Shown here: piece after piece, positions 9,320 to 17,805 of the stretch
How positions within the stretch are numbered: the stretch's first letter is position 1
Layout of the letters: each line of letters opens with the position of its first letter
Assembly: GCF_023073415.1 (NCBI RefSeq)
Contig: NZ_JADPJL010000005.1
Span: forward strand, 248,001 to 312,000
Length of the DNA: 64,000 nt
Origin: Bradyrhizobium sp. 190
GTDB taxonomy: Bacteria > Pseudomonadota > Alphaproteobacteria > Rhizobiales > Xanthobacteraceae
Direction of reading: 5' to 3'
The notes under the pieces: model-generated
Seen by the model: only the letters and a program-made list of their open reading frames with translations
What the model was told of the DNA's origin: nothing
The model's database searches: none
Position numbers and translations under genes: made by a program

Positions 9320-10114
9320 ATGCCCATCGAGCCGTATCGTGTCCAAGCCTACAACACCGCAAAACAATCCGAAAACAAGATGCATGACGACACCGTGGCA
9401 AAGCGGTTCGGATTCTCGGGCGGGCTGGTCCCGGGTGTCGACGTGATGGCCTACATGATGCATCTGCCGGTCGCGAAATGGGGCGGCGCGTTCCTCGAGC
9501 ACGGCCTGATCGAGGCCCGTTTCATTGAGCCGGTCTATGACGGCGAGATGGCCGAGGTTGCGGCGGAGGAAAGCAACGGCGTGCTGTCGATTCAGGTTCA
9601 GAGTCGCGGCGAGCTTTGCGCGACCGGTACCGCGTCATTGCCGGCGTCTGCGCCGGCGTTCTCGCTTACCGATTACAGGGAAGTCGCGGCCGTGGCAGAG
9701 CGCAAGCCGGTCAATGGCGCTTCCTATGAAGTCGGCAAGTGGCTCGGCACGACGCCGCGCGACTGGGCGGGTGAGGCGGCGAGCGAATATCTTGCCGACA
9801 TCAGGGAAGCCGATCCGATCTACGCAAAGGATGGATTGGGTCATCCCGGCCTGCTGCAGCGGGTAATGAACCGGGCGCTGACCGACAACGCCATCCTGGG
9901 CCCTTGGATTCACGTCGGCAGCCGCATGCAGCTTTTGTCGGCTGCGAAGGCCGGCGACGTGATCACGGCCCGTGCGAAGGTGATCGGAAATTACGACAAG
10001 AAGGGTCACCGTTTCGTCGAGCTCGACGCGCTGGTGGTCGCCAACGGCAAGACGCCGCTGGCGCATTGCCACCACATCGCAATCTACCAGCCGCGTGAAC
10101 AGGCGGCGGCGTAG
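9320..10114 (+). CDS. hotdog-fold-like protein of unknown function
   Basis: A 264-residue protein. The N-terminal part (DDTVAKRFGFSGGLVPGVDVMAYM) resembles the active-site region of MaoC-like hydratases, in which D..A..FGF.GG..PG is followed by a long helix, but the canonical catalytic Asp-His pair is not clear. The C-terminal half (GPWIHVGSRMQLLSAAKAGDVITARAKV) resembles a second hotdog repeat. A double-hotdog CoA- or acyl-binding protein is therefore possible. The gene is preceded by AAGAGGAAACCGGC and stands alone. Confidence 0.6.
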   Translation: MPIEPYRVQAYNTAKQSENKMHDDTVAKRFGFSGGLVPGVDVMAYMMHLPVAKWGGAFLEHGLIEARFIEPVYDGEMAEVAAEESNGVLSIQVQSRGELCATGTASLPASAPAFSLTDYREVAAVAERKPVNGASYEVGKWLGTTPRDWAGEAASEYLADIREADPIYAKDGLGHPGLLQRVMNRALTDNAILGPWIHVGSRMQLLSAAKAGDVITARAKVIGNYDKKGHRFVELDALVVANGKTPLAHCHHIAIYQPREQAAA

Positions 10115-10141
10115 AGGGCAGGGCGGCGCGACATCCTCAAC

Positions 10142-10249
10142 TCGTCATGCCCGCGCAGGCCGGCATCCAGTACGCCGCGGCCTCTCGGTTCTATCGCTGA
10201 CGTCTCTGGAATACTGGGCGGATTCGCCCGGTCAAGCCGGGCGATGACG
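10142..10249. repeat. dispersed intergenic repeat (CGTCATGCCCGC...GGGCGATGACG)
   Basis: Ends CGTCATGCCCG and CGGGCGATGACG are imperfect inverted arms around a 90-base centre. The element lies between convergent genes. Elements with CGTCATTGC/GCAATGACG ends recur at 24791-24903 and near 57680. Confidence 0.6.
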
Positions 10250-10273
10250 TTTGGCGGGCGACGTTCAATTACT

Positions 10274-12640
10274 TCAAGCCGCCTTCGCATCCTGGATCGC
10301 CCGCCACACACGTTCCGGCGTTAGCGGCATGTCGATATGGGTGATGCCGTAGTCCGACAGCGCGTCGACCACGGCGTTGACGACGCAGACGAGACTGCCG
10401 GCGCAGCCGGCTTCGCCGCAGCCCTTGGTGCCCAGCGGATTGGATTTTGCGGGCGAGGGATGGTCGCCGACTTCCATCGGCGGGATGTCTTCCGCACGCG
10501 GCAAGGCATAGTCCATGAACGAGCCGGTTATCGGCTGGCCGCTTGAATCGTAGCTGACTTCCTCCATCAGCGCCTGGCCGATGCCTTGCGCCACGCCGCC
10601 ATGCAACTGGCCGGCGACGATCATCGGATTGACCACGGTGCCGAAATCATTGACGGCGAAGTAGCGCACGATTCTCACGACGCCAGTCTCGGGATCGATT
10701 TCCACTTCCGCGACATGGCAGCCATTGGGGAAGGTGGACGGCGTGTCCTTGGTGGCATGGTCGACGTCGAGCGACAGCGGCACGCCCTCGGGCATCCTGC
10801 CTTCGCGCATTCGCTGCGCCAGCTCCATGATGCCGATCGAGCGGTCGGTGCCGGCGATGGTGAAGCGGCCTTGTGCGAATTCGATATCGCCTTCGGACGC
10901 CTCCATCAGATGCGCGGCGGCCTGCTTGCCTTTTGCGACCACGAGCGCAGAAGCCTCCACGATCGCCTGACCCGTCGCCGTGATCGAGCGCGAGCCGCCG
11001 GTGCCGTTGCCGAAACGGACGAGATCGCTGTCGTTCTGCTCCATCGTGATCTTGTCGAAGGGAACGCCGAGCTGCGCCGACAGCACTTGCGCGAATGGCG
11101 TGGCGTGGCCCTGGCCGTAATCGAGCGTGCCGGTCGTCAGCTTCACCGAACCATCAGGTTCGAAGCTGATCTTGCCGAGTTCGCCGCTCGGCGGTGCGGT
11201 CACTTCCAGATACGAGCCGACGGCGATGCCGCGCAGCTTGCCGTTCTTCTTGCTCTCTTTCTTGCGCTTCGCAAAATTGGCGTGGTCGGAAATCTCCAGC
11301 GCCTTGTTGAAGACGCCCGCGAAATCGCCGCTGTCATAGGTGACGCCGGAGGCCGCCGCGAACGGCAGTTGCGCCGGCTTGATGAAGTTGCGCTTGCGCA
11401 GCGTGAGACGGTTGATGCCCATCTCATCGGCGGCGCGGTCGATCAGCCGCTCCATGTAGTAGTTGGCCTCGGGCCGGCCGGCGCCGCGATAGGCGCCCAT
11501 CAGCGTGGTGTTGGTCAAAACCGTCTTGATGTCGACGCCGAGCAGCGGCGTGCGGTAGACGCTGGCGAGGTTCTTGCCGGTGTTGAGCGACAGCGGGCCC
11601 GGTGCGACGCCGGTGATGTAGGCGCCGAGATTGCCGTAACCCTGCAGGCGCACCGCGAGAAACTTGCCCTCGGCGTCCAGCGCCAGTTCGGCGTGCATGA
11701 GCTGCGCGCGGCCGTGGCTGTCGGAGAGGAAGCTGGTCGAGCGCTCGTCGGTCCACTTCACCGGACGTCCCAGGGCCTTCGCCGCGTGCAGGATGCAGGT
11801 ATATTCGGGATAGCTGACGTTCTTCATGCCGAAGGAGCCGCCGACATTGGCGGTCAGGATGCGAACCTTGTCGTTCGGCACGTTGAGGATTTTCGCCAGC
11901 GTCACCTTGTTGCCGGAGACGCCCTGCGTCGGCACCTGCAGCGTGAAGCGTTCGGCCGCCTTGTCAAAGGCCGCAAGCGCCACGCGCGGCTCCATCGACA
12001 CCACGGCGACGCGGGTGTTGACGATGTCGAGTTTGGTCACATGCGCAGCGCTGGCAAACGCCGCGTCGATCTTGGCCGTATCGCCATAGTGATAATCGAG
12101 CGCGACGTTATCAGGGATGTGATCGTAGAGCAGCGGCGCCCCGGGCTTGGCGGCTTCCGCCGCATCGGTCACGGCAGGCAGCGGCTTGATGTCGAGTTCG
12201 ACCGCCTCCGCCGCATCACGCGCCTGCGCCAGCGTTTCCGCGACCACAAAGGCCACGGGGTCGCCGACAAAGCGCACCTTGTCGGTCGCCAGCGCCGGAC
12301 GGTTGGTCTGCAACAGCGACGAGCCGTCCCGGCTCTTCAGCGGCAGGCCGCAGGTGAAGGGGGCGTAACCGGCCGCGTCGAGATCCTTGCCGGTCCAGAC
12401 GCCGAGCACGCCTGGCATCGCCTTGGCAGCCGCCGTTCCGATCCCCTTGATGATTCCGTGGGCATGGCTGGAGCGCACCATCCAGCAATAGGCCTGGCCG
12501 GGCAGGGTGAAATCGTCGGTGTATTTGCCCTTGCCGCGTACCAGCGTGTCGTCTTCCTTGCGGCGCACCGGCTGCCCCACACCGTATTTTTGCAGTGCGA
12601 TAGCGTTGTCCAGGGACGAGGCTGGCGTGTGATCTTGCAT
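10274..12640 (-). CDS. form II CoxL-like molybdopterin hydroxylase large subunit
   Basis: A 788-residue molybdenum-cofactor-binding large subunit of the xanthine oxidase family. The N-terminal substrate domain starts VGQPVRRKEDDTLVRGKGKYTDDF. The loop AYRGAGRPEANY at about residue 382 is the signature of form II CoxL-like proteins; genuine aerobic CO dehydrogenase (form I) has AYxCSFR. CO oxidation is therefore unlikely and an aldehyde, purine or N-heterocycle substrate is more likely. The C-terminus has GTKGCGEAGCAG with the catalytic Glu. No medium (FAD) or small (2Fe-2S) subunit genes are adjacent, which is unusual. The ATG at 12640 is preferred over a longer in-frame extension. Confidence 0.85.
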   Translation of the reverse strand: MQDHTPASSLDNAIALQKYGVGQPVRRKEDDTLVRGKGKYTDDFTLPGQAYCWMVRSSHAHGIIKGIGTAAAKAMPGVLGVWTGKDLDAAGYAPFTCGLPLKSRDGSSLLQTNRPALATDKVRFVGDPVAFVVAETLAQARDAAEAVELDIKPLPAVTDAAEAAKPGAPLLYDHIPDNVALDYHYGDTAKIDAAFASAAHVTKLDIVNTRVAVVSMEPRVALAAFDKAAERFTLQVPTQGVSGNKVTLAKILNVPNDKVRILTANVGGSFGMKNVSYPEYTCILHAAKALGRPVKWTDERSTSFLSDSHGRAQLMHAELALDAEGKFLAVRLQGYGNLGAYITGVAPGPLSLNTGKNLASVYRTPLLGVDIKTVLTNTTLMGAYRGAGRPEANYYMERLIDRAADEMGINRLTLRKRNFIKPAQLPFAAASGVTYDSGDFAGVFNKALEISDHANFAKRKKESKKNGKLRGIAVGSYLEVTAPPSGELGKISFEPDGSVKLTTGTLDYGQGHATPFAQVLSAQLGVPFDKITMEQNDSDLVRFGNGTGGSRSITATGQAIVEASALVVAKGKQAAAHLMEASEGDIEFAQGRFTIAGTDRSIGIMELAQRMREGRMPEGVPLSLDVDHATKDTPSTFPNGCHVAEVEIDPETGVVRIVRYFAVNDFGTVVNPMIVAGQLHGGVAQGIGQALMEEVSYDSSGQPITGSFMDYALPRAEDIPPMEVGDHPSPAKSNPLGTKGCGEAGCAGSLVCVVNAVVDALSDYGITHIDMPLTPERVWRAIQDAKAA

Positions 12641-12839
12641 CGAAAAACACCTGAAATGCTTGGTTTTTCCCGGTTCCGCGGGTTCCCGCTCAGATAACGC
12701 ACCGTAACATCCCGGACAACGCCTGATTGGGCATAGTCCTATGTGATGGGTTGTTGCGCAGCCCCTTGGCGCTGCTAAAGTTTCCGTGAACGGTAATTTT
12801 CTTCGGCGGCCCGGAAGCGGCCGCGGAAAGACAGTTTTG

Positions 12840-13883
12840 ATGAATGACGATACGCGGCTGCGCGAAGGTCTTGAGGCCTGCGCAAGCCCGTCAGGGTCGG
12901 TTGCGGCGGCCACGGCAAACGGTATCTATGCCGCGCTCGACCTTGGCACCAACAATTGCCGGCTTTTGATCGCCAGTCCGGCCGGCGATGGTTTTCGCGT
13001 GGTGGATTCGTTTTCGCGGATCATCCGGCTCGGCGAGGGCGTTTCCGCAACCGGTTCCATCAGCGAGGCGGCGATCGACCGCGCCATCGCAGCGCTCAGC
13101 ATCTGCAGCGACAAGATCCGCTACCGCAAGGCCCGCCGCCTGCGGCTGATCGCAACCGAAGCGTGCCGCGCCGCCGCCAATGCCGACAACTTTCGCGATC
13201 GTGTCGCAAGCGAAACCGGCATCCGGCTCGAGGTGATCGATCGCGAGACCGAAGCGACGCTTGCCGTGATCGGCTGCTCGCCGCTGCTCGACGCAAAAGG
13301 GCGGGGCGCGATCCTGTTCGATATCGGCGGCGGCTCGACCGAACTGGTCCGGATCGAGCGCGATCCCGCCGAGCAGAATGCGCCGCCGCGGATCAAGGCG
13401 TGGATGTCGATCCCGCTCGGCGTCGTCACGCTCGCCGAGCATTTCGGCGGCAGGAATGTCACCACGGAATCCTATGCGCAAATGGTGCGCGAAGTCGCGC
13501 AATATGTCGCGCCGTTCGCCGCCGAGCACGGCGCCGATTTGCGCGACATGCACATGCTGGGCACCTCCGGCACCGTGACGACGCTCGCCGGCGTCCATCT
13601 CAATCTGGCGCGCTACGACCGCCGTCGCATCGACGGCATCTGGATGAACGGTTCGGACGTCACCACGGTGATCCAGCGGCTGCGCGGCATGAGCTATCAG
13701 GAGCGCGCCAACAATAATTGCATCAGTGTCGAGCGCGCCGATCTGGTGCTCGCCGGCTGCGCCATTCTCGACGCGATCCGTGATGCCTTCCCGCTGCCGC
13801 GGCTGCGCGTCGCAGACCGGGGGCTGCGCGAGGGCATGCTGGTCGAGATGATGCGCGAGGACGGCGCGCTCAGAGCGTGTTGA
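12840..13883 (+). CDS. Ppx/GppA family phosphatase
   Basis: A 347-residue member of the ASKHA exopolyphosphatase / guanosine pentaphosphate phosphohydrolase family. The phosphate-binding motifs are ALDLGTNNCRLLIA near the N-terminus, LFDIGGGSTELV in the middle and LGTSGTVTTLAGV later. I chose the ATG at 12840, which gives the standard N-terminus. In related genomes ppx is commonly next to rlmE; here a phasin gene on the opposite strand sits between them. Confidence 0.87.
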   Translation: MNDDTRLREGLEACASPSGSVAAATANGIYAALDLGTNNCRLLIASPAGDGFRVVDSFSRIIRLGEGVSATGSISEAAIDRAIAALSICSDKIRYRKARRLRLIATEACRAAANADNFRDRVASETGIRLEVIDRETEATLAVIGCSPLLDAKGRGAILFDIGGGSTELVRIERDPAEQNAPPRIKAWMSIPLGVVTLAEHFGGRNVTTESYAQMVREVAQYVAPFAAEHGADLRDMHMLGTSGTVTTLAGVHLNLARYDRRRIDGIWMNGSDVTTVIQRLRGMSYQERANNNCISVERADLVLAGCAILDAIRDAFPLPRLRVADRGLREGMLVEMMREDGALRAC

Positions 13884-13909
13884 TTGTCAAAGTCGAACCG
13901 GAGGCCGGG

Positions 13910-14539
13910 CTAGGCGGCACGCCGGATCTCTTCCAATTTTTGATTGATCTGCTTTCCGGCATCGTCGGCCAATTTGAGCGACATGTCGGCCATTCGATGG
14001 CTGCTCTCCAGAACAGTTTCGACGGTCTCACGCACAAGGTCACTTTGGACGGCCGCAACGTCCTGAGGAGTTCGGCAGGACCACAACTCTGTCATCCGGT
14101 CCATGCTCATTTCGACCTGGTGCCGAACCAACTGGAAATACTCTTGTGACATCCCACCCATTACATTGGCTGCAGTAGTGCTGGTGTAAAATATCGCTTG
14201 GGCGTTGCGGGCCGAGCGTTCAGTTGCCTGTTGCACTCCGTCTCCCGACAAACCGAGCGCGCGACTGAATTGGTCCGTAGACCGACCCATGATCGTGGTC
14301 GCCATATCGAGACCGAAGCGCCAAGCGTTCTGAAACGTCTCGGCGTTCTGCCGCAGCAGAGTTACACTCGCCCGAGACACTTCCCCTCCGGTCTCAGCCG
14401 CCGCTTGTGCGACGCGCGCCGTCTGCTCGGCAGCAGCTTGTCTGATTCGGTTGGTTTGCTCGGCTGTCCTCTCGCCGGCGCGGCGGGCCGCGTCTTCCAT
14501 GCCTTGCGTAGACTTTTCCTCCTGGCGTGGGTTTGCCAT
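13910..14539 (-). CDS. phasin family protein
   Basis: A 209-residue helical protein with an Ala/Glu/Arg-rich N-terminal half (RAGERTAEQTNRIRQAAAEQ) and a C-terminal phasin-like segment (SQEYFQLVRHQVEMSMDRM, ETVLESSHRMADMSLKLADD). Phasins coat polyhydroxyalkanoate granules in the cytoplasm. The start has a good GGAGAA ribosome site. It is convergent with ppx and divergent from rlmE. A second, unrelated-looking phasin lies at 17002. Confidence 0.8.
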   Translation of the reverse strand: MANPRQEEKSTQGMEDAARRAGERTAEQTNRIRQAAAEQTARVAQAAAETGGEVSRASVTLLRQNAETFQNAWRFGLDMATTIMGRSTDQFSRALGLSGDGVQQATERSARNAQAIFYTSTTAANVMGGMSQEYFQLVRHQVEMSMDRMTELWSCRTPQDVAAVQSDLVRETVETVLESSHRMADMSLKLADDAGKQINQKLEEIRRAA

Positions 14540-14901
14540 CTTTGTTCTCCGCTGATTGCAGGTTGATGACTTGCCCCAGCTCCTTCCCGAGCAACGCAAT
14601 CACTGTCGAGCCGTTCCAAGCCTGCCGATCTTTTCCCGCGACCCTCACAATTGCGCTGGGAAAGACCGCTGCATGTCCCGGTTATGCCGTAGACTGGCTC
14701 GTCAACTGCCGCAATTTGGTTGGCTACGCACGTCACGGGGCTGAGCAAATGTTCGCTGCTGAAACCGTCCTCGTTATCGTGGTGGTATTCTCCGCAATGG
14801 CGAGGTAGGCACGTCATCATACTCGCTTCAACGCCCATCCGGTTCCGTGCTATTGATTCCAGGCTCCGGATCTCGGCTGACATTTCAAGACAAGCATCAA
14901 C
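14540..14901. other. intergenic region between divergent phasin and rlmE
   Basis: About 360 bases with no supported gene. It must contain the promoters of the leftward phasin gene and the rightward rlmE gene. I saw no clear palindrome, riboswitch or tRNA in it. Confidence 0.5.
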
Positions 14902-15591
14902 ATGGCAAAAGACACCACCGGACGGCTGCATGTCACGGTCAAAACCGGTGGCAAGCGCAAGCTGTCGTCAAAACTCTGGCTGGAGCGGCAGCTCAACGAT
15001 CCCTATGTGGCGCAGGCCAAGCGGGACGGCTATCGCTCGCGCGCGGCCTACAAGCTGATCGAGATCGACGACAAGTATTATTTCCTCAAGCATGGCATCG
15101 CCGTGGTCGATCTCGGCGCAGCCCCCGGCGGCTGGAGCCAGATCGCCGCCAAGCGCGTCGGCGCGGTCAACGGCAAGGGCAAGGTGGTGGCGATCGATCT
15201 GCTGGAGATGCCGGAAGTTCCCGGCGTCAATTTCGCCCAGCTCGACTTTCTGGCCGAGGACGCGCCGGAAAAACTCATCGCCATGATGGGCGGTCGCGCC
15301 GACGTCGTGATGTCCGACATGGCGCCCAATACCACCGGCCACCGCAAGACGGATCAGTTGCGCATCGTCGGACTGATCGAAACCGCGGCAGCGTTTGCCT
15401 CCGACGTGCTCAATCCCGGCGGAACGTTTCTGGCCAAGGCCTTTCAGAGCGGCGCCGATGCCGAACTGGTCGCGCAATTGAAGCGCGATTTTTCCAGCGT
15501 GCGCCACGTCAAGCCGGCCTCCAGCCGTCAGGATTCCTCGGAGCGTTACGTGCTGGCGATGGGATTTCGCGGGCATCGCGATCAGCTTTGA
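14902..15591 (+). CDS. rlmE: 23S rRNA (uridine-2552-2'-O)-methyltransferase
   Basis: A 229-residue FtsJ/RrmJ protein that 2'-O-methylates U2552 of the 23S rRNA A-loop. It has [12 protein letters not shown] with the first catalytic Lys, the SAM motif [13 protein letters not shown], the catalytic Asp in [13 protein letters not shown], the Lys in LAKAFQSG and the Glu in [13 protein letters not shown], completing the KDKE tetrad. The protein ends GHRDQL. A second, decayed copy of its last codons occurs at 17644-17703, which suggests that DNA was once inserted at this 3' end. Confidence 0.93.
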   Translation: MAKDTTGRLHVTVKTGGKRKLSSKLWLERQLNDPYVAQAKRDGYRSRAAYKLIEIDDKYYFLKHGIAVVDLGAAPGGWSQIAAKRVGAVNGKGKVVAIDLLEMPEVPGVNFAQLDFLAEDAPEKLIAMMGGRADVVMSDMAPNTTGHRKTDQLRIVGLIETAAAFASDVLNPGGTFLAKAFQSGADAELVAQLKRDFSSVRHVKPASSRQDSSERYVLAMGFRGHRDQL

Positions 15592-15804
15592 GTGCAACCT
15601 TTACGGCGCGATTACTTTAAGTATCCCCAGAGGTTGTAGTGCGGGACGGAAGCGGGCGCGCTAGGTCTTGTGCGAATCCCCTGGAACTTTCCTTCCATAC
15701 GGCGTATTTCATTAGTCAGGCGTGGTCTGTTCATCCGCATGCAGCCCTGACGCCACCGGGAATTCTGCAGCAAGCCGCGCCTCCGTCTGGGAAGGAGTAT
15801 TCCC

Positions 15805-16626
15805 GTGATGGAGCAGAGGACCAGGGTTGGTAATCGACTGTTAGCTGCGTTGCCGACAGCAGACCTCGATTTGCTTGTGCGTCATTTCCGACTGGTTGAG
15901 CTTGAACGGGACGCCGTGCTGGTGCGGTCGGGCGATCCAATAGAACGGATTTATTTCCCGCTTAGCGGCTTGATCGCTTTCATCATGGATATGCCGAGCG
16001 GACAAACGGTTGCGACCGCCGTCGTCGGCAATGAGGCAGCCGTAGGCCTCCTGACGACTCTGGAGTTTTCCCGTTCTCCGATGACAGCGGTGGTCCGGGT
16101 GGCGGGGCTCGCGCTGCAAATTTCGCCAACACGATTTCTTGCGGCGCTCGGCCGCAGCATAGCCCTGAACGGCGCGGTTCAAACGAACAACAGGGCACTG
16201 ATGGCGCAATTCCAGCACGTCGCGGCCTGCAATGCGCTGCACTCGGTCGAGGCGCGTCTGGCGAGGTGGTTGCTGCAAGTGCGCGATCGGGCCGACGGGG
16301 ATGTCCTGCCGCTGACCCAGGAGACGCTTGCGGAATTTCTCGGCGTGCGGCGGACGACGGTGACGCAGGTCATTTCCAAGCTTCGCGATTCGGGCGCCAT
16401 CCGATCCAATGCTCGCAGCTCGATCGAGATTGGCAGGCCGCGGCTCGAAGCGACGGCATGCGAATGCTACCAACTCATGCGTCGCAGAATCGATCGTATC
16501 ATCCTGATGGAGGAGATGAAGCCGCCACCGCTTGGGGCTGAAGTTCCCCTGTTTGCCGACGCGGACGAAGTGCGGCGGCGCGCACCGACGCAGGGAGCGA
16601 CCGGCCAACGGCCACGGGGCCATTGA
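15805..16626 (+). CDS. Crp/Fnr family transcriptional regulator
   Basis: A 273-residue regulator. Residues ~10-130 form a cNMP-binding-like beta-barrel (GDPIERIYFPLSGLIAF) and residues ~170-220 a winged helix (TLAEFLGVRRTTVTQVISKL). The Fe-S cysteines of FNR are not evident at the N-terminus, so it is not an FNR-type oxygen sensor by this criterion. The start is GTG 15805 or ATG 15808; GGAAGGAG at 15790 suits either. It lies between rlmE and the rlmE 3' remnant. Confidence 0.85.
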   Translation: MMEQRTRVGNRLLAALPTADLDLLVRHFRLVELERDAVLVRSGDPIERIYFPLSGLIAFIMDMPSGQTVATAVVGNEAAVGLLTTLEFSRSPMTAVVRVAGLALQISPTRFLAALGRSIALNGAVQTNNRALMAQFQHVAACNALHSVEARLARWLLQVRDRADGDVLPLTQETLAEFLGVRRTTVTQVISKLRDSGAIRSNARSSIEIGRPRLEATACECYQLMRRRIDRIILMEEMKPPPLGAEVPLFADADEVRRRAPTQGATGQRPRGH

Positions 16627-16650
16627 CCGGATTGCAGCGCTCCAACGGCT

Positions 16651-16872
16651 CTACGCCGATTGCAGAGCGAATGCGGCTTCGTGCATGCGCCATTTCTCTT
16701 CCGGCTCGCGAACCCAGGCCTCCCGGGCAAACCATTCGTGATTGGCCTGGCAGATCAAGCAAAAGGTGCGCGCGAAAAACACCGGGCTGGATCGAAACCT
16801 TTCCCGGTCCGCTTTCATGCCTGTCGGGATAGCTTGCCCGGTCCTGGGGCATTTGATCATGACCATGCCCAT
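16651..16872 (-). CDS. small Cys-containing hypothetical protein
   Basis: A 73-residue protein beginning MGMVMIKCPRTG, with a second pair of cysteines in FCLICQANHEWF. The CP and CxxC arrangement suggests a small zinc ribbon. The strong GGAGGAGG ribosome site right upstream of 16872 fixes the start. It is convergent with the Crp/Fnr gene (24-base gap). No function is known to me for this family. Confidence 0.7.
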   Translation of the reverse strand: MGMVMIKCPRTGQAIPTGMKADRERFRSSPVFFARTFCLICQANHEWFAREAWVREPEEKWRMHEAAFALQSA

Positions 16873-17001
16873 TTTTCCTCCTCCGTTGCTGGATTTTTGT
16901 GCCGACGGCACATTGCTTCGCCAACGGCTGGAACACGCCCTTCTCACGGGGGGCGCTTGTTCCAGCCGGTCCCGGCAGGCTGCAAAGGTTTAGACTAAGA
17001 A

Positions 17002-17472
17002 TTAGGCCGCCTTCTGCAGCACGCTGGCAAAGCTTTTCTTGATCGGATCGGCGGTCTCGCTCGCGACCTTGCGCGTGAGCTCCCAAAGCTCCCGGCTCTG
17101 CGCGGCCGTGGCTGCGAAGCTCTTGCTGCCTTGCGCGGCGGAGAGCTGCAGGATTTCCGAGGGCGACTTCATCCCGAGGAGATGGGTCAGAAAATCAAAG
17201 GCGGAGGTAGTATTGGCGCCGGAGAATTCGATGACCTTGGCGGCGTAGTCCGCAGCGCCCTTTGCGTTAGCGGAATAGGCTTCCCGGAGAGCGTCGTTGA
17301 TCGCTCCCGAGGTCATTTTCATCTTCTCGATGTTTTCTTTTGCCCGGGTCATGCTCTGCTCGGCGAGCCCATCAAAAATGCCCGGCACCGCAAGGAACGG
17401 CATGCCTAAGCGCTTCTCATTGGTTCCTGCTTTCGGGTCGGCGTTCATTTCCTTCGTATTAGCTTGATTCAC
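17002..17472 (-). CDS. phasin-like protein
   Basis: A 156-residue, mostly helical protein. The core FDGLAEQSMTRAKENIEKMKM..AINDALREAYSANAKGAADYAAKVIEFSGANTTSAFDFLTHLLGMKSPSEILQL..SRELWELTRKV matches the phasin_2 pattern, in which a region ending in a Leu/Ser-rich turn precedes a final helix. The start is taken as GTG 17472, preceded by AAAGGACGAAGAC; TTG 17490 and ATG 17448 are alternatives. With the phasin at 13910 it suggests polyhydroxyalkanoate storage. Confidence 0.75.
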   Translation of the reverse strand: MNQANTKEMNADPKAGTNEKRLGMPFLAVPGIFDGLAEQSMTRAKENIEKMKMTSGAINDALREAYSANAKGAADYAAKVIEFSGANTTSAFDFLTHLLGMKSPSEILQLSAAQGSKSFAATAAQSRELWELTRKVASETADPIKKSFASVLQKAA

Positions 17473-17643
17473 GCGTCTTCGTCCTTTCAATCGAAACTGA
17501 ATTAACGGAAGGATTCCCCGTCATAGCGGGGTCCCGACGCGGATCGGCCCCGCGTCTAACCAGATATGGCTGACAGTTGCGGAGGCTTCCGTTCGCTTTC
17601 TGACTCTCACGCAGATTCTTTACGGCGCGGAATGTTCTACGCG

Positions 17644-17703
17644 GCGGGGAATTCGGAGCGCTATACGCTGGCGATGGGATTTCGGAGAGTGAAGGCCAGG
17701 TAG
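17644..17703 (+). pseudogene. rlmE 3'-end remnant
   Basis: In frame to a TAG at 17701 this reads AGNSERYTLAMGFRRVKAR, which aligns with [13 protein letters not shown] at the C-terminus of the intact RlmE at 14902-15591. The DNA match is clearest in CTGGCGATGGGATTTCG, shared with 15550-15566. Upstream of about 17644 the similarity is lost. It looks like a displaced gene end left by an insertion at the rlmE 3' end that brought in 15.6-17.6 kb. Confidence 0.7.
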
Positions 17704-17708
17704 GGCCA

Positions 17709-17785
17709 CGTAGGGTGGGTAGAGCGAAGCGAAACTAACCAATGCCACCCCGGGTGGTTTTCGCTTGCGCTCTACCCACCCTGCG
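17709..17785. repeat. REP-like palindrome, GTAGGGTGGGTAGAGCG variant
   Basis: Inverted arms GTAGGGTGGGTAGAGCGAAG and CTTGCGCTCTACCCACCCTG flank an inner CCACCCCGGGTGG hairpin. It lies just after the rlmE remnant and before the stop of the leftward TPR-caspase gene. Confidence 0.8.
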
Positions 17786-17805
17786 AAGCCAGACCCGACG
17801 CGCAA

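Noticed and set aside
10274..12640. Carbon monoxide dehydrogenase (coxL)
   Set aside because: The active-site loop reads AYRGAGR (form II), not AYxCSFR of true CO dehydrogenase.
10586..12697. 703-codon open frame on the plus strand
   Set aside because: It is antisense to the molybdoenzyme large subunit, and its translation is compositionally odd (Arg/His/Asp-rich) with no motif.
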